Shown here piece after piece: positions 30,797 to 39,512 of a DNA stretch of 64,000 bases. Positions within the stretch are counted from its first letter, which is position 1, and each line of letters opens with the position of its first letter. The notes under the pieces were generated by a model. That model was not told the origin of the DNA, searched no databases, and saw only the letters and a list, made by a program, of their open reading frames with translations. The stretch is from Rhodococcus sp. P-2 (GTDB lineage: Bacteria > Actinomycetota > Actinomycetes > Mycobacteriales > Mycobacteriaceae): positions 1,426,001 through 1,490,000 of the forward strand of contig NZ_CP066779.1 of assembly GCF_016598535.1 (NCBI RefSeq), given 5' to 3'. A program made the position numbers and the translations under genes.

Positions 30797-31897
30797 TCAC
30801 ACCACGCGGCGGGCCTTCATGCCGGCGAAGATCGGGCCGACCTTCACCACGTCACCGAATGTGGGTGCGTGAAGCATCTGACCGTTGCCGACGTAGATCG
30901 CCACGTGGCCGGGGCCGCCTGCCTGCCAGTTGCCGAACAACAGGTCACCGGGCTGCGCCTGATCCAGCGGGATCTCGACGCCGACGCCCCACTGTGTCTC
31001 GGAGGTCCGCGGCAGCGTCACGCCGGTGGCCGCGTGGATCGCGTACGACGTCAGACCCGAGCAGTCGAACCCGCCCATCGACGGCCCGTTGATGTTTCCG
31101 CCGCCCCAGACGTAGGGCAATCCGAGAAACTTCAGACCGGCCTCGACGACACCGCCGACCGCGGCGGCGAGGTTGTTGTAGTCGAAGGGTGCGAGCATCA
31201 GGGCGAAAGAGTCCTGCAGAGATTTGATCTGAGCGACGAACGGAGCGGCGACCGCCTGCTCCGCGGGAACCTCGCCCGACTTGTCTGCCGGTACGCCGCC
31301 CGCTTCACGTACGGCGTCGGGTCCGACGTCGTAGGCAGCGAGCGCGAGGTCGACGGTATCGCCCTCGACCTCACCGGACTTCTGCCAGGACTGCGCTTGC
31401 TTGACGAGATCGCACAACCGGTAGCCGGTTGTCATCACCGGGTCGGCGACACCCAGGATGTCCATCTTCCCGTCGCCGTCGCCGTCCTTGCCGTAAGCGG
31501 TCCACGCCGCAGTGGTGAAACGGCCAGGCCCGCGCCCACCTTCCGGTGAGATGTCGGTATCGGGTCCGTACTTGAATCCGTTCTCGACCGAGTACAACGA
31601 GGCGATCACCGCAGGGGTGATCTCGGAGCACAGTGCGCCGGCCTTCTTGATCCACGGCGCGAACACCGCCACCGCTCCCACGGGCGCCAACGCCGCTCCC
31701 GGAAAGTTGGAGGGTACGGACGGCACGATTCCCTCAGGCGTGTCCTGAGTTCGTGCCGGTCCGTTCCAGGCTGCGAGTGTGACTGCAGCATTCGAAGACT
31801 CGTTCTTCTCGACTTGTGCGGGCGCTCCGAGAGTTCCACTCATCACGCCCAGTGCGGTGCCGATCGACACAGCGATCGCCAGGACACCGACTGCCAT
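30797..31897 (-). CDS. Cell-wall hydrolase: lytic-transglycosylase-like domain plus NlpC/P60 peptidase
   Basis: 366 aa. An N-terminal signal/anchor helix is followed by an SLT-like domain (about 80-215; IASLYSVENGF keeps the catalytic Glu position, then DGDGKMDI and AAYDVGPDAV). A C-terminal NlpC/P60 domain has Cys in GGFDCSGLT and His in GPGHVAIYV. It should cut both the glycan strand and the stem peptide of peptidoglycan. ATG 31897 has a GGAGG ribosome site. RipA-like hydrolases lack the transglycosylase half, so this is a distinct two-headed type. Confidence 0.88.
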   Translation of the reverse strand: MAVGVLAIAVSIGTALGVMSGTLGAPAQVEKNESSNAAVTLAAWNGPARTQDTPEGIVPSVPSNFPGAALAPVGAVAVFAPWIKKAGALCSEITPAVIASLYSVENGFKYGPDTDISPEGGRGPGRFTTAAWTAYGKDGDGDGKMDILGVADPVMTTGYRLCDLVKQAQSWQKSGEVEGDTVDLALAAYDVGPDAVREAGGVPADKSGEVPAEQAVAAPFVAQIKSLQDSFALMLAPFDYNNLAAAVGGVVEAGLKFLGLPYVWGGGNINGPSMGGFDCSGLTSYAIHAATGVTLPRTSETQWGVGVEIPLDQAQPGDLLFGNWQAGGPGHVAIYVGNGQMLHAPTFGDVVKVGPIFAGMKARRVV

Positions 31898-32102
31898 CCG
31901 AACCTCCGATAAACCTCTGAAAATCTACGTACGTGGTCGTACCCGAAACTTGTCGGTGCGAACATCTACTCTTTCGAACATGCATTCGACACTGCTCAGT
32001 CTCGCGACTCCTGTAACCAATGTCTCATTTATCTCGGTGGGCGTTACGCAAATGACTACAGACGCCAAGGCTTTTCTCAGGTTCGGCGTGCAAGCTGAGT
32101 GC

Positions 32103-32348
32103 ATGAGCGACGATCGGCCACGACCCGCCCGGGGACGCACTACGGTGTATCGACCCGTTCGCCTCGCCCTCGCAGCCACGGCTGTGGCGGGAGCACTCGC
32201 AAGCGGCGGACTTTCTCTCGTTTCTTCTCCCACTGCCACGGCACTCGCGCCGGACACCTCGGCTTCTCACACCAAGAATCCCGCTGTGAAGCGGCCCGTC
32301 GTGGTCGCCGGATTCGGAACCCCGGACGCCGTCTCCAACGGTTCGTGA
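32103..32348 (+). CDS. Small exported/membrane-anchored protein coupled to ApbE-like gene
   Basis: 81 aa: a basic N-terminus (MSDDRPRPARGR), one hydrophobic segment (RLALAATAVAGALASGGLSL) and a ~40-residue outer tail without motifs. The stop overlaps the GTG of the next gene (GTGA at 32345-32348). It may be a separate anchored peptide, or the displaced signal segment of the ApbE-like protein that follows. Confidence 0.6.
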   Translation: MSDDRPRPARGRTTVYRPVRLALAATAVAGALASGGLSLVSSPTATALAPDTSASHTKNPAVKRPVVVAGFGTPDAVSNGS

Positions 32349-33139
32349 GCACGCCGCGCTCGGCCTCCGAGTGGCTCACCTGGGGCGTGCAGGCTCGGGT
32401 TGTCGTCACCGACCCTGAAGTCCTGCCCTCCGCTGCCAGCCTGGTTCGCGGTTACCTCACCGCTGCCGACGCCGCCACCAATCGAGATCGTGCCGACTCC
32501 GAGATTCGAACCTACGTCAGCGCCGCAAGCAACGTCGACGGCGTCGCCGTGACGCCCATGTTCGCGCACTTCCTCGAAGACGCGTTGGCTGTCGCACGGC
32601 TGACCGACGGCAAACTCACGCCAACGGCCGGCTCGGCAGACCCGCACTCCTGGTGGAAGATTCGCGTCGAGCACAACCGCGTGTACAGCCCGGACGACGT
32701 AGTCCTCGACCTCTCCGCGACCGCTCGTGCCAGTTCGGCGGATCACTGCGCGGCATCGACTGCCACGCTTCTCGGGTGCGGAGTGCTGGTCGGCCTCGGC
32801 GGCGACATCGCGGTTGCCGGTCCGGCGCCGGAAGACGGCTGGCAGATTCAGGTTCAAGACCTACCCGGCGATCCGACGTGCCAAGTAGCTCTCCCGTCCG
32901 ACTGTGGGATCGCCACGGCCAGCACCGTCAAACCACTGCACCGCGAATCGACGGCGACGCCGATGTGGCGCACGGTGTCGGTGATTGCGTCCTCCTGCGC
33001 CCAGGCCGCCGCATTCAGTCGGGTTGCGGTCGGCATGAGCGGTTCGGCCATCGACTGGCTACATCAACTCGACGTACCCGCCAGGCTGGTCGACCAGGAG
33101 TACCGCGTAACGGTTCTGGGCGGCTGGCCTGACGAGTAA
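32345..33139 (+). CDS. Diverged ApbE-like (FAD:protein FMN transferase fold) protein
   Basis: 264 aa. Family outline is recognisable: DSEIRTYVSAASNVDG, FLEDALAVARLTDGKLTPTAG, DLSATARASSAD and GLGGDIAVAG. Key positions look lost. The DLGGIAKG-type loop reads DLSATARA, and the C-terminal A-D-x3-T metal motif reads AQAAAFS. It also lacks its own signal peptide, although ApbE enzymes act outside the membrane. Start GTG 32345 is in a 4-base overlap; the frame is open back to 32099. Transferase activity is doubtful. Confidence 0.65.
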   Translation: MSTPRSASEWLTWGVQARVVVTDPEVLPSAASLVRGYLTAADAATNRDRADSEIRTYVSAASNVDGVAVTPMFAHFLEDALAVARLTDGKLTPTAGSADPHSWWKIRVEHNRVYSPDDVVLDLSATARASSADHCAASTATLLGCGVLVGLGGDIAVAGPAPEDGWQIQVQDLPGDPTCQVALPSDCGIATASTVKPLHRESTATPMWRTVSVIASSCAQAAAFSRVAVGMSGSAIDWLHQLDVPARLVDQEYRVTVLGGWPDE

Positions 33140-33142
33140 GTC

Positions 33143-33176
33143 GCGTCAGTTCTGCAAGCGCGTCAGTTCTGCAAGC
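33143..33176. repeat. 17-bp perfect tandem duplication at the ilvA 3' end
   Basis: GCGTCAGTTCTGCAAGC occurs twice head to tail (33143-33159 and 33160-33176). The second copy contains the ilvA stop and last codons; the first lies just beyond it, four bases after the ApbE-like stop. Confidence 0.9.
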
Positions 33177-34374
33177 GCACTGCGTAGCCGGCGCGGTCGA
33201 AGGCGGTGAGAAGTTCTGCCTTGTTGTCCGGACCACGCGTCTCGACGGTGAGGAAGACTTCCACTTCGTCGAGCGCGAGTTCGCCACCGGTACGGGAGTG
33301 GATGACGTCGACCACGCTGGCGCCGTTCGCCCGAACCACTTCGAGCAGCGACACCAGTGCGCCCGGCCGATCGTCGATGGTGATGTGAACGCCGAGGAAC
33401 CGTCCGGCTGCCCGCAGTCCGTGGGAGATGACGTGTGTGAGCAGCAGCGGATCGATATTGCCGCCGGAAAGAACGGCGCACACCGGCCCGGTCAGTCCCA
33501 GCTCTTCCGGAGAGCACGTCATCAAGGCCGCAACGGCCGCGACGCCTGCCGGTTCGACGATCAGCTTGGCGCGTTCGAGGCACAACAGGAGCGCTTTGGA
33601 CAACGCTTCCTCGCTGACCGTCACCACCGCGTCGACATGCGCGGCGACCTCGGCGAAGGGAACCTCGCCAGGGCAGCCCACGGCGATACCGTCTGCCATC
33701 GTGGACATCGACGCCAATGCGGTCGGCTTCCCGGCGGCCAACGACGCCGGCCAGGCCGCCGCGGTCTCGGCCTGCACTCCGACGATGCGCACCTGTGGGC
33801 GTACAGCTTTGACTGCGGCAGCCACGCCGGCGATCAACCCGCCGCCGCCGGTGGGGACGAGGATCGTGCCCACCTCGGGGAGCTGCTCCAGGATTTCGAG
33901 CCCCACCGTCCCCTGCCCCGCCACGACGTCCTCGTGGTCGAACGGGTGAACCAGGACAGCTCCGGTCCGGTCTGCGAATTCGCGAGCGGCGACGAGTGCT
34001 TCGTCGACAGTCGAACCGTGCAGGTGGACCTGAGCTCCATATGCCTTGGTGGCCACCAACTTCGGCAGCGGCGCCCCGGTCGGCATGAAGACCGTCGACT
34101 TGATTCCCAATTCTGTTGCAGACCAGGCAACTCCCTGCGCATGGTTGCCGGCGCTGGCCGCCACCACACCCGCCGCGCGTTCCTCCGCAGACAGGTTGGC
34201 GATGCGGTTGTAGGCGCCGCGAGGTTTGAAAGAGCCGGTGCGTTGCAGGTTTTCACATTTCAAGCTCACGGCGAAGCCGGTGGTTTCAGACAACACTCGC
34301 GAGGCGACCACCGGGGTACGGCGCATGACCGGGGCGAGAAGTTGCTGTGCAGCTTTGATCTGTTCGAGATTCAC
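33163..34374 (-). CDS. ilvA: Threonine ammonia-lyase with C-terminal ACT domain
   Basis: PLP enzyme deaminating threonine to 2-oxobutyrate, the first step toward isoleucine. 403 aa. The PLP lysine is in SFKPRGAYNR, the phosphate loop is TGGGGLIAG and SGGNIDP is near 310. A single ACT domain ends the protein (GVHITIDDRPGALVSLLEV), as in the shorter catabolic/biosynthetic type. GTG 34374 is chosen because GGAGG lies five bases upstream. The ATG nine codons earlier would sit inside a stem-loop. Confidence 0.9.
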   Translation of the reverse strand: MNLEQIKAAQQLLAPVMRRTPVVASRVLSETTGFAVSLKCENLQRTGSFKPRGAYNRIANLSAEERAAGVVAASAGNHAQGVAWSATELGIKSTVFMPTGAPLPKLVATKAYGAQVHLHGSTVDEALVAAREFADRTGAVLVHPFDHEDVVAGQGTVGLEILEQLPEVGTILVPTGGGGLIAGVAAAVKAVRPQVRIVGVQAETAAAWPASLAAGKPTALASMSTMADGIAVGCPGEVPFAEVAAHVDAVVTVSEEALSKALLLCLERAKLIVEPAGVAAVAALMTCSPEELGLTGPVCAVLSGGNIDPLLLTHVISHGLRAAGRFLGVHITIDDRPGALVSLLEVVRANGASVVDVIHSRTGGELALDEVEVFLTVETRGPDNKAELLTAFDRAGYAVRLQN

Positions 34375-34388
34375 GCATGCCTCCAGAA

Positions 34389-34427
34389 AGTGCGCCTCCA
34401 CACCCTCGTGAGGTGTGAAGGCGCACT
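34389..34427 (-). terminator. Hairpin between metB and ilvA, adjoining the ilvA ribosome site
   Basis: On the minus strand AGTGCGCCTTCACACC pairs with GGTGTGGAGGCGCACT (one mismatch), followed by TTTCT and then GGAGG of ilvA. It may terminate metB or act as an attenuator controlling ilvA. Confidence 0.65.
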
Positions 34428-34461
34428 GCAGGTTCGAAGTCGAATTACCGTAGAGCGAAGA

Positions 34462-35634
34462 TCAGGACAGTGCTTGCTCGATGTCGCCGACCAGATCGGA
34501 GGCGTCCTCGATGCCGACTGACAGGCGAACCAGATCGTCGGGAACCTCGAGCGCGGAACCGGCCGTCGAGGCATGGGTCATCGCGCCGGGGAACTCGATG
34601 AGGGATTCGACGCCGCCGAGAGATTCTGCCAGCGTGAAGATCTCGGTGCGCGAGCACAGGTCGAGAGCTGCCGCCTTGCCACCCTTGAGACGCACGGAGA
34701 TCATGCCGCCGAAGCGTCGCATCTGCTTGGCCGCGACCTTGTGCGACGGATGCGAAGCCAGTCCGGGGTAGATGACGCTGGCAACAGCGGGATGACCGTC
34801 GAGCAATTCGACGACCTTCTCCGCGTTGTCACTGTGACGCTCCATGCGCAGTGCCAGTGTCTTGATTCCGCGCAACGTCAGGAACGCGTCGAACGGGCCG
34901 GGAACGCCGCCGGATCCGTTCTGCAGGAAGGCAAACGCGGTGTCCAGTTCTTCGTCGTTGCAGACGAGAGCGCCACCGACCACGTCGGAGTGTCCGCCGA
35001 TGTACTTGGTGGTGGAATGCAGCGCGATGTCGGCGCCGAGCTGCAGCGGCTGCTGCAGGTACGGCGACGCAAAGGTGTTGTCCACCACGATCTTTGCGTT
35101 GCCCTCGTGGGCGATCTCGGCGAGGAGCTCGATGTCACCGATGTTGAGCAGCGGGTTCGTGGGGGTCTCGACCCAGACCAGCTTGGTGTTGGACTTCATT
35201 GCCGCGCGCACCGCATCGACGTCGGACACCGGCGCCGGGGTGTACTCGATCCCCCACTGCGTGAAGACCTTGTCGATGAGGCGGAAGGTTCCGCCGTACG
35301 CGTCGTCGGGGATGACCAGGTGATCGCCCGGTCGAAGTACCGATCGGAGCAGGCAGTCGGTGGCCGCCATTCCCGAACTGAACGCTCGACCGTAGGTTCC
35401 GGATTCGAGCGCGGCGAGGTTCGCCTCGAGCGGGCGACGGGTCGGGTTGCCCGTCCGCGCGTACTCGAAGCCACTACGCATTCCACCGACGCCGTCCTGG
35501 GCGAAGGTGGAACTTGCGTAGATCGGCACGTTGACAGCACCGGTCAGCGGATCGGGTTCGTAACCCGCATGCACTGCCTTAGTGGAGAAACCCTGCCAGC
35601 TGATGTTGTCGGCCTTGCTGCGTTGCTCACTCAT
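34462..35634 (-). CDS. metB: Cystathionine gamma-synthase (trans-sulfuration PLP enzyme)
   Basis: 390 aa, Cys/Met-metabolism PLP family. The PLP lysine is in STTKYIGGHSD; YARTGNPTRRPLE, SGMAA and WVETPTNPLLN are also family signatures. Assigned MetB by homology and by the cbs gene 44 bases upstream, the order of Rv1079/Rv1077. Cystathionine gamma-lyase activity cannot be excluded from sequence, and with cbs that would give homocysteine-to-cysteine conversion. Confidence 0.9.
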   Translation of the reverse strand: MSEQRSKADNISWQGFSTKAVHAGYEPDPLTGAVNVPIYASSTFAQDGVGGMRSGFEYARTGNPTRRPLEANLAALESGTYGRAFSSGMAATDCLLRSVLRPGDHLVIPDDAYGGTFRLIDKVFTQWGIEYTPAPVSDVDAVRAAMKSNTKLVWVETPTNPLLNIGDIELLAEIAHEGNAKIVVDNTFASPYLQQPLQLGADIALHSTTKYIGGHSDVVGGALVCNDEELDTAFAFLQNGSGGVPGPFDAFLTLRGIKTLALRMERHSDNAEKVVELLDGHPAVASVIYPGLASHPSHKVAAKQMRRFGGMISVRLKGGKAAALDLCSRTEIFTLAESLGGVESLIEFPGAMTHASTAGSALEVPDDLVRLSVGIEDASDLVGDIEQALS

Positions 35635-35678
35635 GATCCCCAGCCTAACGGCGCCGGCCCCGGCGCAGGAATCTGTAC

Positions 35679-37064
35679 TCAGGAATCCGAACTCAGGAAA
35701 CCCAGGAGATCGTGGCGCGTGATCACGCCGACCGGCTTGCCGTCGTCGACGACCATGAGTGCGTCGGTGTCACCGAGCGCCTTCGTGGCAGCCGAGACCG
35801 GCTCGCCGGACCCGATGAGCGGGAACGGCTTGCTCATGTGCTTCTCGACGGAATCCGCCAGGTGCGCACGGCCTTCGAAGACCGCGCTCAGCAGATCCCG
35901 CTCGGACACACTTCCGGCGACCTCGCCTGCCATGACCGGCGGTTCAGCACCGACGACAGGCATCTGGGACACGCCGTACTCGCGCAGGATCTCGATCGCG
36001 TCGCGCAGAGTCTCCGACGGGTGGGTGTGAACGAGGTCCGGCAACTCGCCCGACTTGCCGCGGAGAACGTCACCGACGGTGGGGACGTTCGCCTTGCCGT
36101 CGAGCGGGGTGCGTAGGAATCCGTACGACGCCATCCACTGATCGTTGAAGATCTTGGACAGGTAGCCGCGGCCACCGTCCGGGAGGAGGACGACGATCAG
36201 AGCGTCGGGGCCCTCGCGCTTGGCCACTTCGAGGGCAGCGACGACGGCCATGCCGCAGGAACCGCCGACCAGTAGCCCCTCTTCGCGGGCGAGGCGACGC
36301 GTCATCTCGAAGGAATCGGCATCCGAGACGGCGATGATCTCGTCCGGGATGGACGGGTCGTATGCCGACGGCCAGAAGTCTTCGCCGACGCCTTCGACCA
36401 GGTACGGGCGACCGGTGCCGCCGGAGTAGACGGAGCCTTCGGGGTCTGCGCCGATGACCTTGACCTTGCCGCCCGAAACTTCCTTGAGGTAGCGGCCGGT
36501 GCCGGTGATGGTGCCGCCGGTGCCGACGCCCGCGACGAAGTGCGTGATCTTGCCGTCGGTGTCGGCCCAGATCTCGGGACCGGTGGTCTCGTAGTGGCTC
36601 TCCGGTCCGCCCGGGTTGGAGTACTGGTTGGGCTTCCATGCGCCGGGGATCTCACGGGTGAGGCGGTCGGAGACGCTGTAGTAGCTGTTCGGGTTGTCCG
36701 GAGCGACGGCCGTGGGGCACACGACCACCTCGGCGCCGTAGGCACGCAGGACGTTGCGCTTGTCTTCGCTGACCTTGTCGGGGCAGACGAAAACACACTT
36801 GTATCCACGCTTCTGCGCCACGAGCGCCAAGCCGATTCCGGTGTTGCCCGACGTCGGTTCGACGATGGTGCCGCCCGGCTTCAGTTCACCCGAAGCCTCG
36901 GCTGCGTCGATCATCTTGACGGCGATGCGGTCCTTGGAGCTACCGCCAGGGTTGAGGTATTCGACCTTGGCTGCCACCGTGCCGAAGTTTTCGCCCGTGA
37001 CGGACGTGAGCTTGACGAGTGGGGTGTTGCCGATGAGGTCGACGACGTGTTCCGCGATGCGCAT
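35679..37064 (-). CDS. cbs: Cystathionine beta-synthase
   Basis: 461 aa. Fold-type II PLP domain (about 1-310): PLP lysine in GGSSKDRIAVK, then EPTSGNTGIGLA and GVGTGGTITGTG. Two C-terminal CBS domains follow (about 330-460; SEVPVVG-like and DALMVVDDGKPVGVITRHD regions), a regulatory module. No N-terminal heme-binding region is present. It probably forms an operon with metB. Confidence 0.95.
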   Translation of the reverse strand: MRIAEHVVDLIGNTPLVKLTSVTGENFGTVAAKVEYLNPGGSSKDRIAVKMIDAAEASGELKPGGTIVEPTSGNTGIGLALVAQKRGYKCVFVCPDKVSEDKRNVLRAYGAEVVVCPTAVAPDNPNSYYSVSDRLTREIPGAWKPNQYSNPGGPESHYETTGPEIWADTDGKITHFVAGVGTGGTITGTGRYLKEVSGGKVKVIGADPEGSVYSGGTGRPYLVEGVGEDFWPSAYDPSIPDEIIAVSDADSFEMTRRLAREEGLLVGGSCGMAVVAALEVAKREGPDALIVVLLPDGGRGYLSKIFNDQWMASYGFLRTPLDGKANVPTVGDVLRGKSGELPDLVHTHPSETLRDAIEILREYGVSQMPVVGAEPPVMAGEVAGSVSERDLLSAVFEGRAHLADSVEKHMSKPFPLIGSGEPVSAATKALGDTDALMVVDDGKPVGVITRHDLLGFLSSDS

Positions 37065-37144
37065 TCGTCCATGTTCCCAGATGAAAGAAAACGGTGCGCG
37101 CGGACGTCGGGCGAAGGCGGTGCAATCCGGCTAGATTGGCAAGG

Positions 37145-38107
37145 GTGAGTCGAACCGGACTGAAAGCGTCGGTGGCCACGGTGGTGGCCGGATCGAGTGC
37201 AGGCACGCTCTCCTGGTTGGGCTACAACTATCTGATGTCGCAGGCGGGCGCGGCCCGCGGGGTGATCGGTCGCAATATCGCCAAACCACCCGAGGCCGAC
37301 GGGGTGTACGCACCCGGCGCCGACAACCCGGAACTCTGGTGGCGGGCCGTGCCCTTCGATCTCCACCTGATGATCTTCGGCGATTCGTCTGCGGCCGGCG
37401 TCGGGGCGCTGACGGCGTCGGAAGTTCCGGGTGTGCAGGTCGCGAAACTGCTTGCGAGTGAGACCGGGAAGCGAATCCGCTTGAGCACCAAGGCCATCGG
37501 CGGCGCTACCTCACGTGGATTGAGCGGGCAGGTCGACGCCATGTTCGTCGCCGGCCCTCCCCCGGACGCTGCCGTGATCCTGATCGGCGCCAACGACGTC
37601 ACCGCGAAGAACGCTATTCACGCTTCGGCAAAACGCCTCGGCGACGCCGTGCGACGCCTGCGCGAGAGCGGCGCCGTCGTTGTTGTCGGAACCTGCCCGG
37701 ATCTGGGAGTGGTGACGGCGATCCCGCAACCGCTGCGCTCCGTGGTGCGTGAATGGGGTCATCGTCTCGCGATCGCCCAGGCGTCCGCGACCAGAAACGC
37801 CGGGGGTCATCCCGTTCCGCTGGCCGACCTGCTGGCCAAGGAATTCCTGGCCTCGCCCGACACGATGTTCTCGGCCGACCGTTTCCACCCGTCCGCGGCC
37901 GGCTACGAACTCGCGGCGAAGCAGATCGTCCCGGTCCTCGCGTCGGCCCTGGGTGAGTGGCAGGGTGGCCCGCTCCCTGAACTCCCCCACGTCTCTGAGG
38001 CGGCGCAAGCTCGCACCGTCGCGGCCCGACTGACGGCAGCGGCAACCCAGTGGAAAGCCTTCGCGAGACGCACCAAACCCGCAGTTCAGCGCCCCGACGT
38101 CAACTGA
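37145..38107 (+). CDS. SGNH/GDSL hydrolase (Rv1075c-like)
   Basis: 320 aa. The catalytic Ser is in MIFGDSSAAG, the oxyanion Asn in GANDVT and the Asp-x-x-His in DRFHPSAAGY. An N-terminal hydrophobic stretch (VATVVAGSSAGTLSWLG) could be a signal or anchor. GTG 37145 is used; upstream in-frame sequence is implausible. Esterase or lipase activity is expected; the M. tuberculosis counterpart is a reported GDSL lipase/esterase, from memory. Divergent from cbs. Confidence 0.9.
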   Translation: MSRTGLKASVATVVAGSSAGTLSWLGYNYLMSQAGAARGVIGRNIAKPPEADGVYAPGADNPELWWRAVPFDLHLMIFGDSSAAGVGALTASEVPGVQVAKLLASETGKRIRLSTKAIGGATSRGLSGQVDAMFVAGPPPDAAVILIGANDVTAKNAIHASAKRLGDAVRRLRESGAVVVVGTCPDLGVVTAIPQPLRSVVREWGHRLAIAQASATRNAGGHPVPLADLLAKEFLASPDTMFSADRFHPSAAGYELAAKQIVPVLASALGEWQGGPLPELPHVSEAAQARTVAARLTAAATQWKAFARRTKPAVQRPDVN

Positions 38108-38228
38108 GTGAGACTGCGTGACCACCATCTGGGAGCGGCAACGTAAATTGTAAGTCGAAGCTGCATTCAACTTGCCCTGCTCGACGGCGTTTCACGCCGC
38201 CCACGAGCAGTACACAAAAGGAGTTTTC

Positions 38229-39446
38229 ATGCCCGAGGCAGTAATCGTCTCAGCAGTACGGTCGCCCATCGGCCGCGCAATGAAGGGTTCGCTCAAGGAC
38301 ATCCGCCCGGATGACCTCGCAACTCAGATGGTTGCCGCCGCGTTGGCAAAGATCCCCGAACTCGACCCCACCGAGATCGACGACCTCATGCTCGGTTGCG
38401 GCCAGCCTGCCGGCCAGTCGGGCTTCAACATCGCCCGCGTCGTCGCCGTCCAGCTCGGCTACGACTTCCTCCCCGGCGTGACGGTCAACCGTTACTGTTC
38501 CTCCTCGCTGCAGACCACCCGCATGGCACTGCACGCCATTCGCGCAGGCGAGGGCGACGTCTTCATCTCCGCCGGCGTCGAGTCCGTCTCCAGCTTCATC
38601 ACCGGCAACGCCGACGGCCTGCCGGGCACCAAGAACCCGCTCTTCGACGCAGCGCAGGCCCGTAGCGCCAAGCTCGCCGAGGGTGGAGTCGCTTGGACCG
38701 ATCCTCGCGAAGAGGGCCTGATCCCCGACGTCTACCTGGGCATGGGCCAGACCGCGGAGAACGTCGCTTCGGCCACCGGCATCACCCGCGAAGACCAGGA
38801 CCGCTGGGCAGTGCGCAGCCAGAACCGCGCCGAGGAAGCCATCGCTCGCGGCTTCTTCGAGCGTGAGATCACGCCCGTCACGCTCGCCGACGGCACCGTC
38901 GTCTCCAAGGACGACGGCCCCCGCGCCGGCACCACCTACGAGGGCATCAGCGGCCTCAAGCCCGTCTTCCGCCCCGACGGCACCGTCACCGCCGGCAATG
39001 CCTGCCCGCTCAACGACGGCGCAGCCGCACTGGTGATCATGTCCGACACCAAGGCGAAGGCACTCGGCCTGACCCCGCTCGCTCGCATCGTCTCCACCGG
39101 CGTCTCGGGCCTGTCTCCCGAGATCATGGGCCTCGGCCCGATCCAGGCCGTCAAGAACGCCCTGAAGATCGCCGGCAAGTCGATCTCCGACATCGACCTG
39201 TTCGAGATCAACGAGGCATTCGCAGTGCAGGTCCTCGGATCCGCTCGCGAACTGGGCATCGAAGAGGACAAGCTCAACATCTCCGGTGGCGCGATCGCAC
39301 TGGGTCACCCCTTCGGTATGACCGGTGCCCGCATCACCAACACCCTGATCAACAACCTGCAGGAGCAGGACAAGACCTTCGGCGTCGAGACCATGTGTGT
39401 CGGCGGCGGACAGGGCATGGCAATGGTGATCGAGCGCCTCAGCTGA
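38229..39446 (+). CDS. Acetyl-CoA acetyltransferase (thiolase)
   Basis: 405 aa, FadA3-like. Nucleophilic Cys90 in NRYCSSSLQT, then NEAFAVQVL, GHPFGMTGAR and the second Cys in MCVGGGQG complete the thiolase set. It either splits 3-ketoacyl-CoA in beta-oxidation or condenses acetyl-CoA. ATG 38229 is preceded by an AAAGGAG site. An enoyl-CoA hydratase gene converges from the other side. Confidence 0.94.
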   Translation: MPEAVIVSAVRSPIGRAMKGSLKDIRPDDLATQMVAAALAKIPELDPTEIDDLMLGCGQPAGQSGFNIARVVAVQLGYDFLPGVTVNRYCSSSLQTTRMALHAIRAGEGDVFISAGVESVSSFITGNADGLPGTKNPLFDAAQARSAKLAEGGVAWTDPREEGLIPDVYLGMGQTAENVASATGITREDQDRWAVRSQNRAEEAIARGFFEREITPVTLADGTVVSKDDGPRAGTTYEGISGLKPVFRPDGTVTAGNACPLNDGAAALVIMSDTKAKALGLTPLARIVSTGVSGLSPEIMGLGPIQAVKNALKIAGKSISDIDLFEINEAFAVQVLGSARELGIEEDKLNISGGAIALGHPFGMTGARITNTLINNLQEQDKTFGVETMCVGGGQGMAMVIERLS

Positions 39447-39460
39447 TCCCCTGAGCACGT

Positions 39461-39500
39461 CGAAAGCGGCCGCCCGGCTTCTGCCGGGCGGCCGCTTTCG
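39461..39500. terminator. Thiolase terminator
   Basis: CGAAAGCGGCCGCCCGG / CCGGGCGGCCGCTTTCG, a perfect 17-bp stem with a 6-base loop between two convergent genes. Confidence 0.9.
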
Positions 39501-39512
39501 TGTAGTCGCGTT

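Noticed and set aside
31898-32102. c-di-AMP (ydaO-type) riboswitch upstream of the NlpC/P60 gene
   Set aside because: Such switches often precede cell-wall hydrolase genes, but I cannot find the conserved core on the minus strand here.
32099-32344. ApbE frame opening at GTG 32099
   Set aside because: The residues are Arg/His/Ser-rich and not signal-like, while the overlapping frame encodes a plausible membrane segment.
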